A DNA stretch of 64,000 nt from assembly GCF_000524195.1 (NCBI RefSeq), contig NW_020170487.1, positions 17,638 through 81,637 of the forward strand, read 5' to 3'. The notes under the pieces are model-generated. The model was not told where the DNA came from. It saw only the letters and a program-made list of their open reading frames with translations, and did not search any database. Numbering within the stretch: the first letter of the stretch is position 1; each line of letters starts with the position of its first letter. This document shows, in pieces, positions 13,001 through 25,471 of this stretch. Origin of the DNA: Echinococcus granulosus. Lineage: Eukaryota; Platyhelminthes; Cestoda; Cyclophyllidea; Taeniidae. Both the position numbers and the translations under genes were made by a program.

Positions 13001-16000
13001 ATGGAAACTATTTGTTTTAACAAAGATGATTAATTAGGTAATTCCCTCCGCTGATTTGATGAGACCGCTAAAAGAAAGAAAAAATATCAAATATGATGAA
13101 ATCTGCGATTTATAGGGAATAGAGTGAACTCTCACCTATCAAACAGGTTCTGCAGTTGCCAATAAACACTGTAAATCACCTCCATCATTGAAGTGCATGA
13201 TGTGGAAAGGTAAAATGTCCGTCTCTCAATATTGGCATTTGCCACGGTTTTTTAAATACTAATAAAAAGTAGTGAATTAATAGAACTTAATTTACTTTCA
13301 GAATTGACCTTCCGAAAAAAAATAATTGAGCAGAGCTCCAAAAACGTTATGATATAGCATATTCCAATCATTTTATCTGTCGGAGTCTGCTCTTGATGCA
13401 ATGCCGAAGAGTCCGGTAAGAAACTGGTGGATCTTTTGATAGTTTTTAGTGCAGGTTTACCAGGATCATTTATTATTGACAATGTGAATGTGTTGGCTAC
13501 GGTTTTACATGCATTAAATTTACTCAACAAGTCTGAACAGTTTGAACGTCTAGCACAAGAAATTGGAAATCTACAAGAAGTAAAAATATCGAAAGCAACT
13601 GCCAGAGACACCCTTTCGTGTTCTATGAGCTTGCCGATCGCGGTCTGTAACTGAGATACCAAAAAAGGATCAAATGTCATAAGTCGGTAAAACCGGTCAC
13701 TGTTAAAGTGGATTGAAAATGTAGCACGCATGCTGCATAAATCAGGAGGCATATAAAGCACTTGAATTTCGAGAAAGTAGTGGTTGTGACTAATAGACGA
13801 CCTCCCCCTCTTTCTCACTGCAGCAATGATAGAGCGACGCTTCCCTACCTTGCCGCCCCTCCCTCCCTCTCGCTGTCCCCTCACCGCTAATGTAAACACA
13901 CACAAAAAAAAGAAGTCACTTGTATGTAGCACGCGCACATGGACGGGCGGACGGACAAGGCACAGGCAGTATTTTTCACAGTGAAAACGTACTCGCTGCA
14001 TTACAAACTGCGACAGCGTCCATCACAAGGTGCCCCGCCCTCCTGCGTGCACATGTGTGTGTGCGTGCACGCTTGTGCATGGCATTTGCACTTGACCCGG
14101 GGCGTCCCACCCCCACCCTCCCCCTCCATTCCGCCACACACCACCGCATCTATCAGGCCTCACCCACAATGTGCACAGGGGCATGCGTGGTTGCGTGAAG
14201 GTGCGTGCGTACAGGTGGCACCAGGCTAATCGATTGGTTAGCGTGTAATTAGGTGAATGTGCATGCTCGCATGCACGACCGCACTTGAAGCATATGACAG
14301 GCGGAAGCGCATCTTTTTAATAAGTCCTCTCACGGATGCACGCACACGCAGTTAATCGAGGAACAGGTGCCTATGTGCATGCGACCGACGCATGACGGTT
14401 TTATGGTGGTGGTCACCTTTGGGGTAGCCAAAATGTCCTCTATACGCACAGTGAGAGATGAAGTGTCTATATGTGCGGTTAATGTCACACATTGGCGTTA
14501 CTAGGCTCGGGTCTACGTGGCTTTTAAGATAGACGCGACTTGTCACAAGTTGACGTATGCTCGTGCTTAGTAAGTGGGAAGCCTCCCCTCCTGTCTACCG
14601 CTTCAGTTTGGGGGATGCACAACGTGCGCTAGCCTACCTCAAAACCCGCTTGCCATGTTTCTCTCCAAATTTACAAATGAAGATGAGTTCTAACAGAAAA
14701 GCTTCAAAAGAAATCATTGTCTTCTTTACCTAATTCCGCTTTAAAGTGTTTTCTAACAAATGTAAAAATATTTTAATCGAATTGGAGAAAAATATAGGCC
14801 GATAACAAACCATAAGATGCCTTCAATTTTCCAATCTTCCCCTGATATCACTCCGCGCAACCTCTAAAGGCGTGATCTCGATACTTCGATACAATTTTTC
14901 TGCTGCGAGGTCGTCGATGATCCATGAGTCCAATACGTCCAAAGCCGAAAGGAACAAACTCAAGATGTGTGAATACACTCAAAGTGGTGTATTTTTACCC
15001 TCCCGCCATCCAATTGGTCACTGTGAGTTGTCGGCCTTCGCCAATCACATTGCAAGTGCAGTAGCAGGGCTACCCTATCGGAAGTGTGAGTTTGCCAGCC
15101 GTAGCAACCCAGTGTGTAAACAAAGGCATCAGTAACTGACTCACTCTACTGACATTATTTAAATGCAAACAAACAATGAAATCAATTATAGCCAGATTTT
15201 AGGGGGTCATGTTTATGATGAGTTATCTGCCCTATATTAAGCCGAAAAGTCTCACACGTGTGAACTGACAATAAATGTAACAGCTAAAACATTAAATTAA
15301 GGCTGACCAATTCACAAGTAGGTGGCATAATTGTGCATCTTCAATTTTCTATTCGAAGTACACGGCACATCACCCACGTGAATTTAAGGTTCAAGGGCAT
15401 TAGAGTTGGCCAGAGAGTGCCATCTCAATGCAATATAACGAACTTGTCGTATGGCTGCACTTCCGTGCAAATCCCATCCGGACAGAGTCGTTACAAGAAT
15501 AGGCGAAAAAATGTTTTTTTCAGACAGGATTTTTTTAACCCACGAAGCAGACCAATGGAAAGAGCACATGTGACAGAGAAAATGATGTTAATAACTGTGT
15601 TTACCAAAGAAAACTTGAACATTCATTTAAATTGTTAGCAAAAGATTTTCAGGGAAACTTCAAGCAATGCACGCGTCTTATTGCTCTAATTCCCCAAAAT
15701 ATGAGATTACTTTATTTAACCACTTTTATCTGCAAAGTGTTTCTTCTACTTAAATCAACTGTTCGCTACGAGACTTGGCACAACCAATTATCATGGAACG
15801 ACAACATACACATCACACAGTCGTGACACCCGGACGCAGGCAATGGCACCGGAGCGTCCCATTTGTAAAACCTGGTAAAGGGATGTGCTAGATATTTTGA
15901 AGTTTTCTCAAGAATAAGTTGTGCCGGTTTTGATAGGCTATTGTAGGGTGACAAAGTTACCATTGATAAGCATAGTGTTTTTAATCAGCGTTAAAGTCTA

Positions 16001-18349
16001 ATGCCGACTATAATTTACTGATCGCGCTGTGATACCACATAAATCACCTAAGAATAGTACCCCATCTCATTCTCTTCTCTTCATTTATGACCGGATGTTG
16101 CCCCTCACTAGGGGAGGGGGGGTACGAGACCCCACTGCTTCCGGTACGATACAAGCCCTCGCAACCAGAACTCAGAGTCTAGTTGTGAGGCTATCACTGA
16201 GCAGGGCAGTAGGGAAGTGCACGGAATGAGCTGCCATAACAACCATCTGAGCTATCCAAATATCCGGTGTGAGTCTAAGGCTCCAGCTTTGAGCCAGGTA
16301 TTACGGCCACAGCAGTGATCGTAAAGGTGAGTCAACCATCGCCTTCCCAACCTTTCATTCTCCCAACATAACTTAGATTTTTCTTGTTCTTTTTTGTTTT
16401 TCTAATTTTGAAAATGCGTGAGGTCAGTTAAAACCATTGGGTCATGTATGTAGTGCTGGTAGTGAATGTTTCAGGTAATGAACACAATGAAGTTATCTAA
16501 TTTTACATTGGCGTACTTGGCCTCAAATACCATATTCCATAGAAACGAAACTTTAAATGGTCCAGTCCGGTTGAAAACATTTTGTTCTCCCAAACAGTTG
16601 TATGCAAAATAAAATTCTGAAAGATAGAATCAGGTGAAAAAAAGCGCTTTTTTCGAAGACCTTCAATGTGTTTCTTATTTGTTATGCTAATTCTCATGGG
16701 AACGATAAAAACTGGATGTTTGCGGGAAGGCAAAGCGTTCTGAAGAAACTTTTTAAACCCATTCACTGTAAAAGTTTAGGCATTCGGAGTGGCTTTTTAT
16801 GTAATAGGACTACGGCGCCAAATTTAAAAAAGACCTCGGTGAAACAACAGGGTCTAGCAAATGGGTAGTAAATGTCTGTTATCATGATTTGAATTGTAAC
16901 TCACCAACAGTGTTTACTTGCACAGCTAGTCACGTGTCCATGGAATGGCTGGCAGGCTTAGCCCTGAGCGACTGTGTTGGACTCATCCATATATCTTCCA
17001 TTCCTCAAAACCAGATTGCTAGGCACAGAGTAGTGGAAGATATTTAAAGGAAATGGTGGCCAATGAGAAGCAAGAAATCAACTCAATTCTTGCTCTACTA
17101 GACTTGGCATGCCAATAGACTGCGTCAGGAATGCGCGTGTGTGTGCGATTGGTTGGCTTGAGTCGCTGCACTCATGCAATCTCTACGTTCTGCAGGTGCA
17201 CGCAAAAATCGACCACTTAATAGCAGTATTTTGCTGGCTATAGTTGATTACCCAATTAAATATTACTTGATAGCTATTCCTTCTTTTGATCACTTACAAG
17301 TAGTACCTCCCAACTCGTTGCATACATAATTAAAGAATGTTTAACTAAAAGAAATAGAAACACTTTTCATAACTTTCAGCAATAAATGGTATAAAAACAT
17401 GGTTATGCTCTAGATTTAGTAAAACTGCATTTAAAGGAAATGACTGCATAGTTATGTGGATCCTCGATTAATTATTTTTTAAAACCGATTAGCAAAGATC
17501 CCACCTTTAAGAATAAGATTTATTCTTTTTTGTCATAGGCGTGTAACTTCCGGTAGAGATGTATGCGCTTATAATGATAGTATTGAAAGTCAGGTCAATG
17601 AAGGGGCTATTGTAATAATTAAACAGAATCGGACAAGTTAGAAGGAGGGCCCTTTCATTCCATTTTATCTCCATAACGTCAAAATTATTCCATTCATAGA
17701 AATAAAGTCCCCACTTTAGCAAAGTTTAATTTCACCATCTTCTAAATGACCGAATGTTTGCTATCAAGATGTTACTGAAAGTGTATTACTCGACTTGTCA
17801 GCATGGATCTGGAGTTAAAATAATGTCTAGCTGATTTAGCATTATGAATGGTTCATTTTCTTGTCACGAAACCACTCCTCTTTAATTGATTGTGCAAAAA
17901 AGTATTCGTTTCCTGAAGAAACTCAGAGATACCCAACTGTTATCTCCTTTGTGAAAAACGTTACAATTATTGTTGTCTAAATACATCAGACTCAATAATT
18001 TGGGTCTACCCGTTTCCATTTGAAGAAGTTGCCAATCTTAATTGAACAAATAACGCAGCGAGTTGGTCTCATAGTAAGATTAAGAAACAAATGATTTTCA
18101 TGGGATTGATGAGGAGCGAGAATAGATTGATCAGAATTGTAAAAATTTGCAAAATGACCGGCACTACCAATGACATGGGTTCCGACCTCTCCGTAAAATA
18201 AACCATTCAAGCATCATGTAATAAACACCTCAATTGGGCACGATTATAAACAAACAAATTTGAGGGCCCGTAAGCGACATTTTTACTTCACTCCTGGGGC
18301 GTTCGCGCTCTCATTGTGCTTTCAGAAGAGAAATGGGAAACTTACGCGC

Positions 18350-18540
18350 TCATCTAACCAATCACATGTTAGTCTATGTCCGGCCTAACCAATCGGCGGT
18401 CACTCTTTAGTATGCTGACCAATGAGACACGTGCGCGCTAGCAGATGAGCGAAAGCACGCGCTGTCAACGTGTCAGGCACCACCCCTTGCTCTCTCGCAC
18501 TCGCCTATAGAGGCGCGGATTGAAGATCATTTAGGCAGCG
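18350..18540 (+). promoter_or_regulatory. Putative FoxF promoter with three evenly spaced CCAAT boxes
   Basis: CCAAT occurs at 18358-18362, 18389-18393 and 18419-18423, in the same orientation and 31 and 30 bp apart, with a palindromic E-box CACGTG at 18428-18433. The block is richer in G+C than its surroundings and lies about 0.5 kb before the FoxF ATG. Multiple CCAAT boxes at about 30-bp spacing are typical of NF-Y promoters. The transcription start has not been located. Confidence 0.6.
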
Positions 18541-18938
18541 AGTGTTTACACGATTAGTGTGTATGTGTGTATAGTGTAAACTATTCACAGCCGGAATTCG
18601 ATAACTAATCTCTCTCTATCGGATCTCGCTCGCCATCTCGCCGTGTGCTTGTGTGCGTACATTCTCGTTTATATGTATACATTTAACTGCGTGGACACGT
18701 GCGTGTGAAAAGAAGAGTTTCCCTACAGCTTACCGCCTACTGGCTACTACTAGATTTGTTTACATATCTGGCCTCCCATCCCAACCTCTTTTGCCTCTCT
18801 TGTAAGAGCGCATATTTCCTGCCTGTCTATTTGCGTACCCCTAAATACACACTTCAGTGTGGGTGTGTGTGTTTATCCTAACGTCAAGTCGGTGCGCACA
18901 CAGCCTCAAAAATCGTTTGTGTAAACAACGGTCGGGAG

Positions 18939-21900
18939 ATGGCAATGGAGGGCAATTACTTACAGTCCCACCCCCACCCCAATCCACATGCTTATTCGGG
19001 TCTCGCAGATCACGCCACCGATCTCACTGCCCATGGCGTAACTTCGCACCACTCACACGGTGCATTCCTTCTCCCTCCGGCTCCAGCCCACTACCACCAC
19101 CATCCCCAGACGCTTGGAGCCAACGACGGTGCTGCTCCTCCAGACACTACCCTCCACTATCATCACTGCCTTTTCTCTGAACCCTCTGTCCCATGGGACA
19201 CCTCCGCCCAGCAAGCCTTCAATCACCATCAGCAGCAGCAACAACAACCACAGCAACCTCAGAATGAGAGCCAGTCATGTTCTCATGAAGACTTCTTCAC
19301 GGAAAAACAGCCCGACCCTATGTCAGTCTCGTATTGGAGCGATAAACTTCCCTCTCCTGCTTTTGGCGCCAATTGGGAGCCGGAGGCCTACCCAGGGGCT
19401 TATTCTCTGGCACCAAATGACGCACCCTTCTATCCAGAGTTTCAGAGCTCTTCACCCTTTCCACCCTTGCCTGGAGCTCATTCGCTAATTCCGCAACAAA
19501 GGATATCGTACTTCCGTGGACCCTCTCCTTCTCAGTATGCATTGGGTAGGTCGGTGCCTGCAGCACCCCAGAGTTACAGTGGAATGGAATCCTCCAGTGA
19601 TGCTTGCCTTTCCTCTAACAACACTACAGAGAGTTCTGAAGCAGTAAATGGAAGTGGCCATCCACAAGAGGGAGACGTTAAACCCACTCTGCCTCCGATT
19701 GAATACTATTCGGACAGGCAGGAGTTCACCGAGCCTCTGAGAGAGTGCAAGGAAGTGGCGGGGAGGGCGGAAGAGGTGGAGAACGAGGAGGTAGAGGGAG
19801 AGGAGGAGGATGGTGAGGAGGCGGAGGGGAGTGCGGTGAGTGGAGACAGAGTGATTCAATGTGAAGATGACGCGGCATTAGGACAGGAAGGGGGATCTAA
19901 GGAAAGCAACCTGAACTTGATTAATGGAGGGGATCCGAAAGGTTCACACAAGGAATCCAGTTAGTTAAAGATGTATTATTTTATTCATTAGAGGTATTAG
20001 GCCCTTATTTTATTTTTCAGCAGGATTTAATCTTGAGTTAACGTCCCACAGAGGGGAATAACAACATGCCTATGCCAAATAAACACGGACCATTATTTGT
20101 TCGGTCTATGCATTATTATTTTACAGCCTTAATTTTCTCTTTTAGTTTCTTAAAGTTAATACCAATCTGTTTAGTTTTATATTTAGTATTAGGCTTAAGC
20201 GTTATTATAAGAATACTACACTTGATATTCCCATAATTTTTTAACATGAAATTTACACAAAACCTGGATATTTTTACAGAGGCTGAAGTAAATTAATTTT
20301 AGGTGATTCATAAATTGCATACAGAATATTTTGCTATCTACGGTGGACATGTCTATACATTATATCAGCCAACATTTACTAAAGCCCTATTCTGCGACTT
20401 TAATGCCTCATTTTGTATTCAACAACATTCAAGCTATCCAACTTTGAACCATTTATGCACGTGTTTGCGATTTTTTCGCTATTTTATAATTAATTTTACG
20501 AAGTTTTTCTTAAATATATGGATTTGATAATTTCAAGAAGTACTAAAACCCAAAAAAGTTATGGCGACCTGGATTTGAGATGTAGAAGCACGAAATATTG
20601 GTGGATTGTCTCAACGCCTTATAAGTAATCTTTGAATTTCTCTCGTAACTTCCACCTCTCTTTTCTGCCCTGTTGGAAGAAAGCACTTTCCGCCCGTAGG
20701 TGTTTGAGCTCCTCAGGCCTTTTTGCCTATTTTAATCTCAAAACAACACATCCGCATCATTTGTTGGTCCAGTTTTACCAAGCCAAGGTATGATTGCGCG
20801 CTACGTAATGTTTAGGACATCCAACCAGATTTCCTCAACAAAACAATGATGATTAAAGAAGTTCCTTTAGGAGATTGCATGGATTACTTTTTTTCTCTTC
20901 ACGCTTGTTTGAATGAAATGAAACATTGTATCCAGTAACTTTATTTCGATAGCCAACTTATGTGCATCTCTACCCGCTGTTTTCACTTCTGATCACAAAC
21001 GAGACTTGAACGCTCTTCAGCTCCACTCAATGCACGTTATTAAAGTTAATGAAACTTCCTGGAGCTAATTTCTACTCCATGTAACTTTTAGGTAGTGGAA
21101 GACGTTCAGAAAAGCCGCCATACTCCTACATCGCGTTGATTGCAATGGCGATCCGAGCCTCACCGAATAAGCGCTGCACACTGAGTGAAATCTATCAGTA
21201 CCTGCATAGCAAGTACCCCTTTTTCCGCGGCAGCTATACGGGCTGGAAGAACTCAGTGCGACACAATCTCTCGCTGAACGAAGTGTTTATCAAATTACCC
21301 AAAGGTTGGTCCTCTCCTCATTTACCATTTGGCCAGAGAGGGCGGACAGACAAGAGACTAACGGAAGCATCAACGGGTTGCACACATTCACATTTCAAGC
21401 ATACACACCCAGAGAGAGAGAGAGAGAGATTTCCGTACAGAATGCACATACGCGCGCACGTATACTATGCCTTCGCATTATGATGTGAACGCATACGTGC
21501 GCTCGTTCGGAGGCTCGAGCGGACGAACGGCGGACGCACAATTGTGCAATCGATCGATCGGTGAACGCACGTGTGTGTGACCGCGCGCTGGTGCGATGAA
21601 TCGGGGGTAACAGTGCGTAAACAAGCCTCAGAGGTAGACACAGTGACGAGAAGAAGAGGAGGAAGTGGAGGCTGAAGAGGAGAGGGGTGGGCGTTGGGCC
21701 GGGCGAGATGTCACCGGTCATGTTGGTATGAAGGTGTGATAGAGGCCCGTCTTTAACCGGAAAACACATAAATACTACCGGGGAGTAACTTTTAACAAGA
21801 GCCCTCTAGCCTACGACAACGCACTTAGGGCTATCCGGGATTTAATCGCTAATGACTAAGGCCTCACACTTAAGGCATAATCTGCCTAGGCATAAAAGTG

Positions 21901-23391
21901 CAACTTTCGAATGGCAAAGGAAACATTCAAGTTTCGGAGGCTATTCGAAACTTAAGTAAGGATCCTAAAAACAAGCATGAATAATCCGCTAATAATCCAT
22001 GAAATGAAGATGCAAAACAACAAACTTTATATGGACTAGCGGTTAAATCGCAATTAGTATTTACAAAAATACGTAAATTTTGAAGGATCAGTTTTAACGG
22101 GAGGTCAAATGCATCATCAATTCCGTCTATTATAGAGGTGTATCTATAAAATAATCATTTACTGCTCAATAGCATTCATTGAATAAAATCCGATCACGTT
22201 CAAAGCAAAAACTGCGTACGTGAAAGGTGAAACAAGAGCCTGAATATAGAATAGAGGAGAAATTTGCCTTTAACTCCATCGTAAGTTGTGTTGTTGAACA
22301 GTAAACTGAAAATTAGACAGCGAATATGAATATTGGTCTTCTGCATATGTGTATTTAACAAATGAATTTAACTGATTTTAGGAATGGGAAGGCCGGGAAA
22401 AGGCCACTACTGGACTATAGATCCAACCGCAGAGTTTATGTTCCAAGATGGTGCCTCACGTAGAAGACCTCGAGGCTTTCGTAGGAAGTGTTCCCTCAGT
22501 TCAGCAAGCGCTGTTGCAGCTGCTGCCGCTGCGGCAGCAGTGGTGCCGAGTGGGAGTCAGGATGGTCAAGTATCAACCGCTCCCTTCAATCAACTGCCAA
22601 ACCCCTGCGTCCTCATGGGGTCCGATGTAGCCTTCTCACAGTTTCTTCTCCCTAGTATGCACATCTCCGCCAACTCTTCATCCCGAAATCCTTCCGTGGG
22701 AACTCCTCCTAATTCTTCCAATGAAACTGAGTTAAGGTCGACTGAGGATGAGAGAAACGTTGCTGGGGGAGTGTTCTACACACCAAGCAGTGCTGCTGTC
22801 CCATCAGGAGGAGCAGGAGGTAGCAACTTTTACAACGCCTCCATGGAACATCAGTACCAAAATGCAGCGGCTTTCGTTCATCAGCACTTTCCAGAGGAAG
22901 TGCAACAGCCCCTAAAGGCAGAGTCTCAGTCTCCGCACTGCGAGGGTCCAAACTCACTCTACGGGATTCTCTCATCGGTTAGTACCGCTGCTCCAGTCAA
23001 CGCTGGAGTTGCGATGTGGTCGGAGAATCCGGACGCTCGGCGATCGTTATACTCCGCCTCTAACGAAGCGAACGCGGAAATACAGCACATGTTTGATAGC
23101 AGACAATTTAGTATGCCGTGGAAGGCCTGGGAGCCTAGTTCAGGTGATTGTAAACCTTCTTCACCGCAGTTTCAACCGCCTCATCTGCCCACAAGTGCCG
23201 TTGAGTCAGCGGCGGTGGAGTCGGCGGTGGCGTCGCAAAACAGCAGCCCTGCGCCCCTCTTACATCCACATCTGTCACAATCACTTCTCATGCAAGCTTC
23301 CCCTGAGTTGAAGAACACTTCCATACCCTGTAATGGTGAGTTTTCGATCCCTCTGCCTCTGTGTGTGCGTGTGCTTGTCCACCAGATTTAA
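18939..23391 (+). CDS. foxF: Forkhead box transcription factor, FoxF type
   Basis: Exons 18939-19959, 21092-21304 and 22382-23335 join in phase. The forkhead (winged-helix) domain starts near residue 348 with [13 protein letters not shown], carries the recognition helix [13 protein letters not shown], and is split by the second intron after KLPKG. It continues with [13 protein letters not shown] and [16 protein letters not shown] sequence (here [12 protein letters not shown]), which is the FoxF signature. Family members regulate visceral and other mesoderm or muscle genes; the flatworm role is inferred. An alanine run follows, then a long Ser/Pro-rich tail. The N-terminal exon adds about 340 His/Pro/Ser-rich residues with an acidic Glu stretch near its end, which is very long for FoxF. 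ATGs at 18939 and 18945 are both possible starts. The 3' end is uncertain: reading through gives a stop at 23389-23391 (747 aa), while GTGAGT at 23336 could splice to a short exon at 23714-23748. Confidence 0.92.
21350..21700. repeat. AG run and alternating purine-pyrimidine tract in FoxF intron 2
   Basis: An (AG)n run at about 21411-21428 is followed by CGCGCACGTATAC-like and ATCGATCGATCG sequence. These are low-complexity intron sequences. The short open frames over them are not supported as genes. Confidence 0.6.
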
Positions 23392-23399
23392 TTACCTCT

Positions 23400-25470
23400 C
23401 TTTCTGACAATCATTTATGTGCCTTACATTGTAATTTTACTTCCATATGTGAACTGCTTAAACAGTTCTTTAGCAAATAGTACGCCCGGTTCCGGAGTTT
23501 AATGCAAGAGCTTTTGGGATTTACCTAAATGAAAACAGAGAAATCATAAATTCAAAGTATTTATTTTAGTGGTGATACATACATATTCATGCCATCTCCG
23601 ACCCTTACCATTCTTTAATTTACATCATATTTATATGATATGACTTTTATCACAACAGGTTCTCCTCCTCACAACCTAAGTGTCTGGTTTGTTATAATCC
23701 AGACTCACTGCAGTGATGTTAGAATTTAGTTTTGCAAATTACCGCTAGTTCGCACATTCAAGACTTGGTGGATGACTTTTGAGCCTTAGTTAAATCAGAA
23801 ACGAGCAAAGTGATGGATCAAAAGCAAGGGTGTAAACACGCTATAATCCAATGGTCTGCGATTTTCCCATTCAAAAGTAAACTTCCCACAGAATGCACAT
23901 GCTCATATTAGGCGTTGAAACGGTTAAATACAGTTATTACCATGGCAACTCACAGCTGCCCATCGCCTGGACCTTTTGATAGATGGTGATTTGCTGTAGC
24001 ACACCCCTTTTTTGTAACGGTCACTGGTGCTAAATTACAATCTTTCCATTTAATGAACACTTCATTGATTAAAAATAAGCAAACTGGCTGAGGTACAGCT
24101 ATGAACGGTATGCTGTTGGCTATAATCAATTGTTACTAGGATTTCCAACAAACAATGGCTAGTAAATTAATGGATCTTGACTTCCAATTTAATTTCAAAG
24201 ATGGGGGCTCCTGAAATGTGTGAACGCTGTAGCCTTCTTGTTTAGACTTGTAAACGTACCGAGTAGGACCTATTTTTTGAAATAAATTACGATTTCATTT
24301 TCCCTGTCTTAGACTGTGAACCTCACTACGGAAGCGCTCGATGACATAGTGAGAAGGTGAAGACAAGCTGAGGCCCCAAAATGCCTGTTTTTCTGTTGAT
24401 TTTACTTTTTCACAAAAACAACCTCATCCACTGTTTGTTGATTTCGAAGGGACCAAAATAATCTCGTGCTTTGTTGACCACAATCGCGTCGATATGATAA
24501 TCGCTCTCTCGCCCTCCCCTGTTCTCTCAATACCTCACGCATCATTCCAGCAGTGTACATACATGACGACTACTACGACGGCGATCAGCTATACGGTCGT
24601 ATTGCCACCCGCCCACCCACTCACTCACTCACTTTTAGATCGTTCTCTTCGCCCCCTCGATCATCCCATGCCCCCACTTTTTCTATTCACTCTGATCCAA
24701 GTACGTTCGGATAATTCCTTTTTTATATGCATACAATAATTAATCATTCCCATTCATTTTGATCTTCTTTTTTAAACAACGGTCAATATAAGTTGTTTCT
24801 AGAGCGTTCGAGGAGTCAAGTGACATAAGGTGAGTGGTTGATGCTACTTAAAATGAAACAGTAGAATGGAAAATCATATCCGACCGCCCAGATCAGCTGC
24901 TAGATGACCTAGCCTAGACTATCGGCAATATTTTAACTAATCCGAGCTAACGACAAATTGCATTAATACATACAAGATAAAATATTTAGCCATTCCTAGC
25001 TTTACAGACCATCAACAACTCACATTTACTATATCACACTCAGCTTCAGGTCTGCTTCCATACTGTATGCTGCTCAGTTCTAAATTCATTAGATATGCCT
25101 GCGAATATTCGTTATTAAATAGTTTCCTAGAAGTTCTGGGTTCGGGGCCAGAAGCCCGAGTAAATTACGTTCCATTTAATTCCCCTAACTCTTTACTTTA
25201 AAAGAGGCAAGCTAAATTGTTGCCGAATATGTGGGCTAAATTTGTTGTTGAAAAACTCCAATTGAGGTAGAAAATAGGGATTTTAAAGAGCCACTAAATT
25301 TCAAAATTACCCTGAAATGTCTCATAAGGAACTTACACTTAATCAATGAGTTTAGCTAGAAGGTGTCAGCCAGCAAAAGACTGAAGTCTCATATTAAACA
25401 ATTTTGATCACAAATACTGATATGAATTAGTTAGTGATAAAAATCGAATCAGCACGTGAATTCACAAATT
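23400..25470. other. Intergenic region between FoxF and the next gene
   Basis: Apart from a possible last FoxF exon (23714-23748: acceptor CACTGCAG, 11 codons, then TAG) I see no coding sequence. The region is AT-rich and should include the FoxF 3' UTR and terminator. A pyrimidine-rich stretch lies near 24.5-24.7 kb. Confidence 0.5.
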
Positions 25471-25471
25471 G

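Larger units (their letters stand above)
2110..18350. other. Gene-poor region upstream of FoxF
   Basis: I see no gene that I can support here. The stretch is AT-rich with many stops in all frames. It contains the assembly gap, diverged copies of a dispersed repeat, and alternating purine-pyrimidine tracts (7.86-7.9 kb and 14.03-14.4 kb). Because the forkhead gene is the next gene to the right, distal regulatory elements for it are likely to lie here, but no specific element can be named from sequence alone. Confidence 0.5.

Noticed and set aside
19060..19859. 142- and 124-codon frames inside FoxF exon 1
   Set aside because: They are shadows of the FoxF reading frame in other phases and on the other strand.
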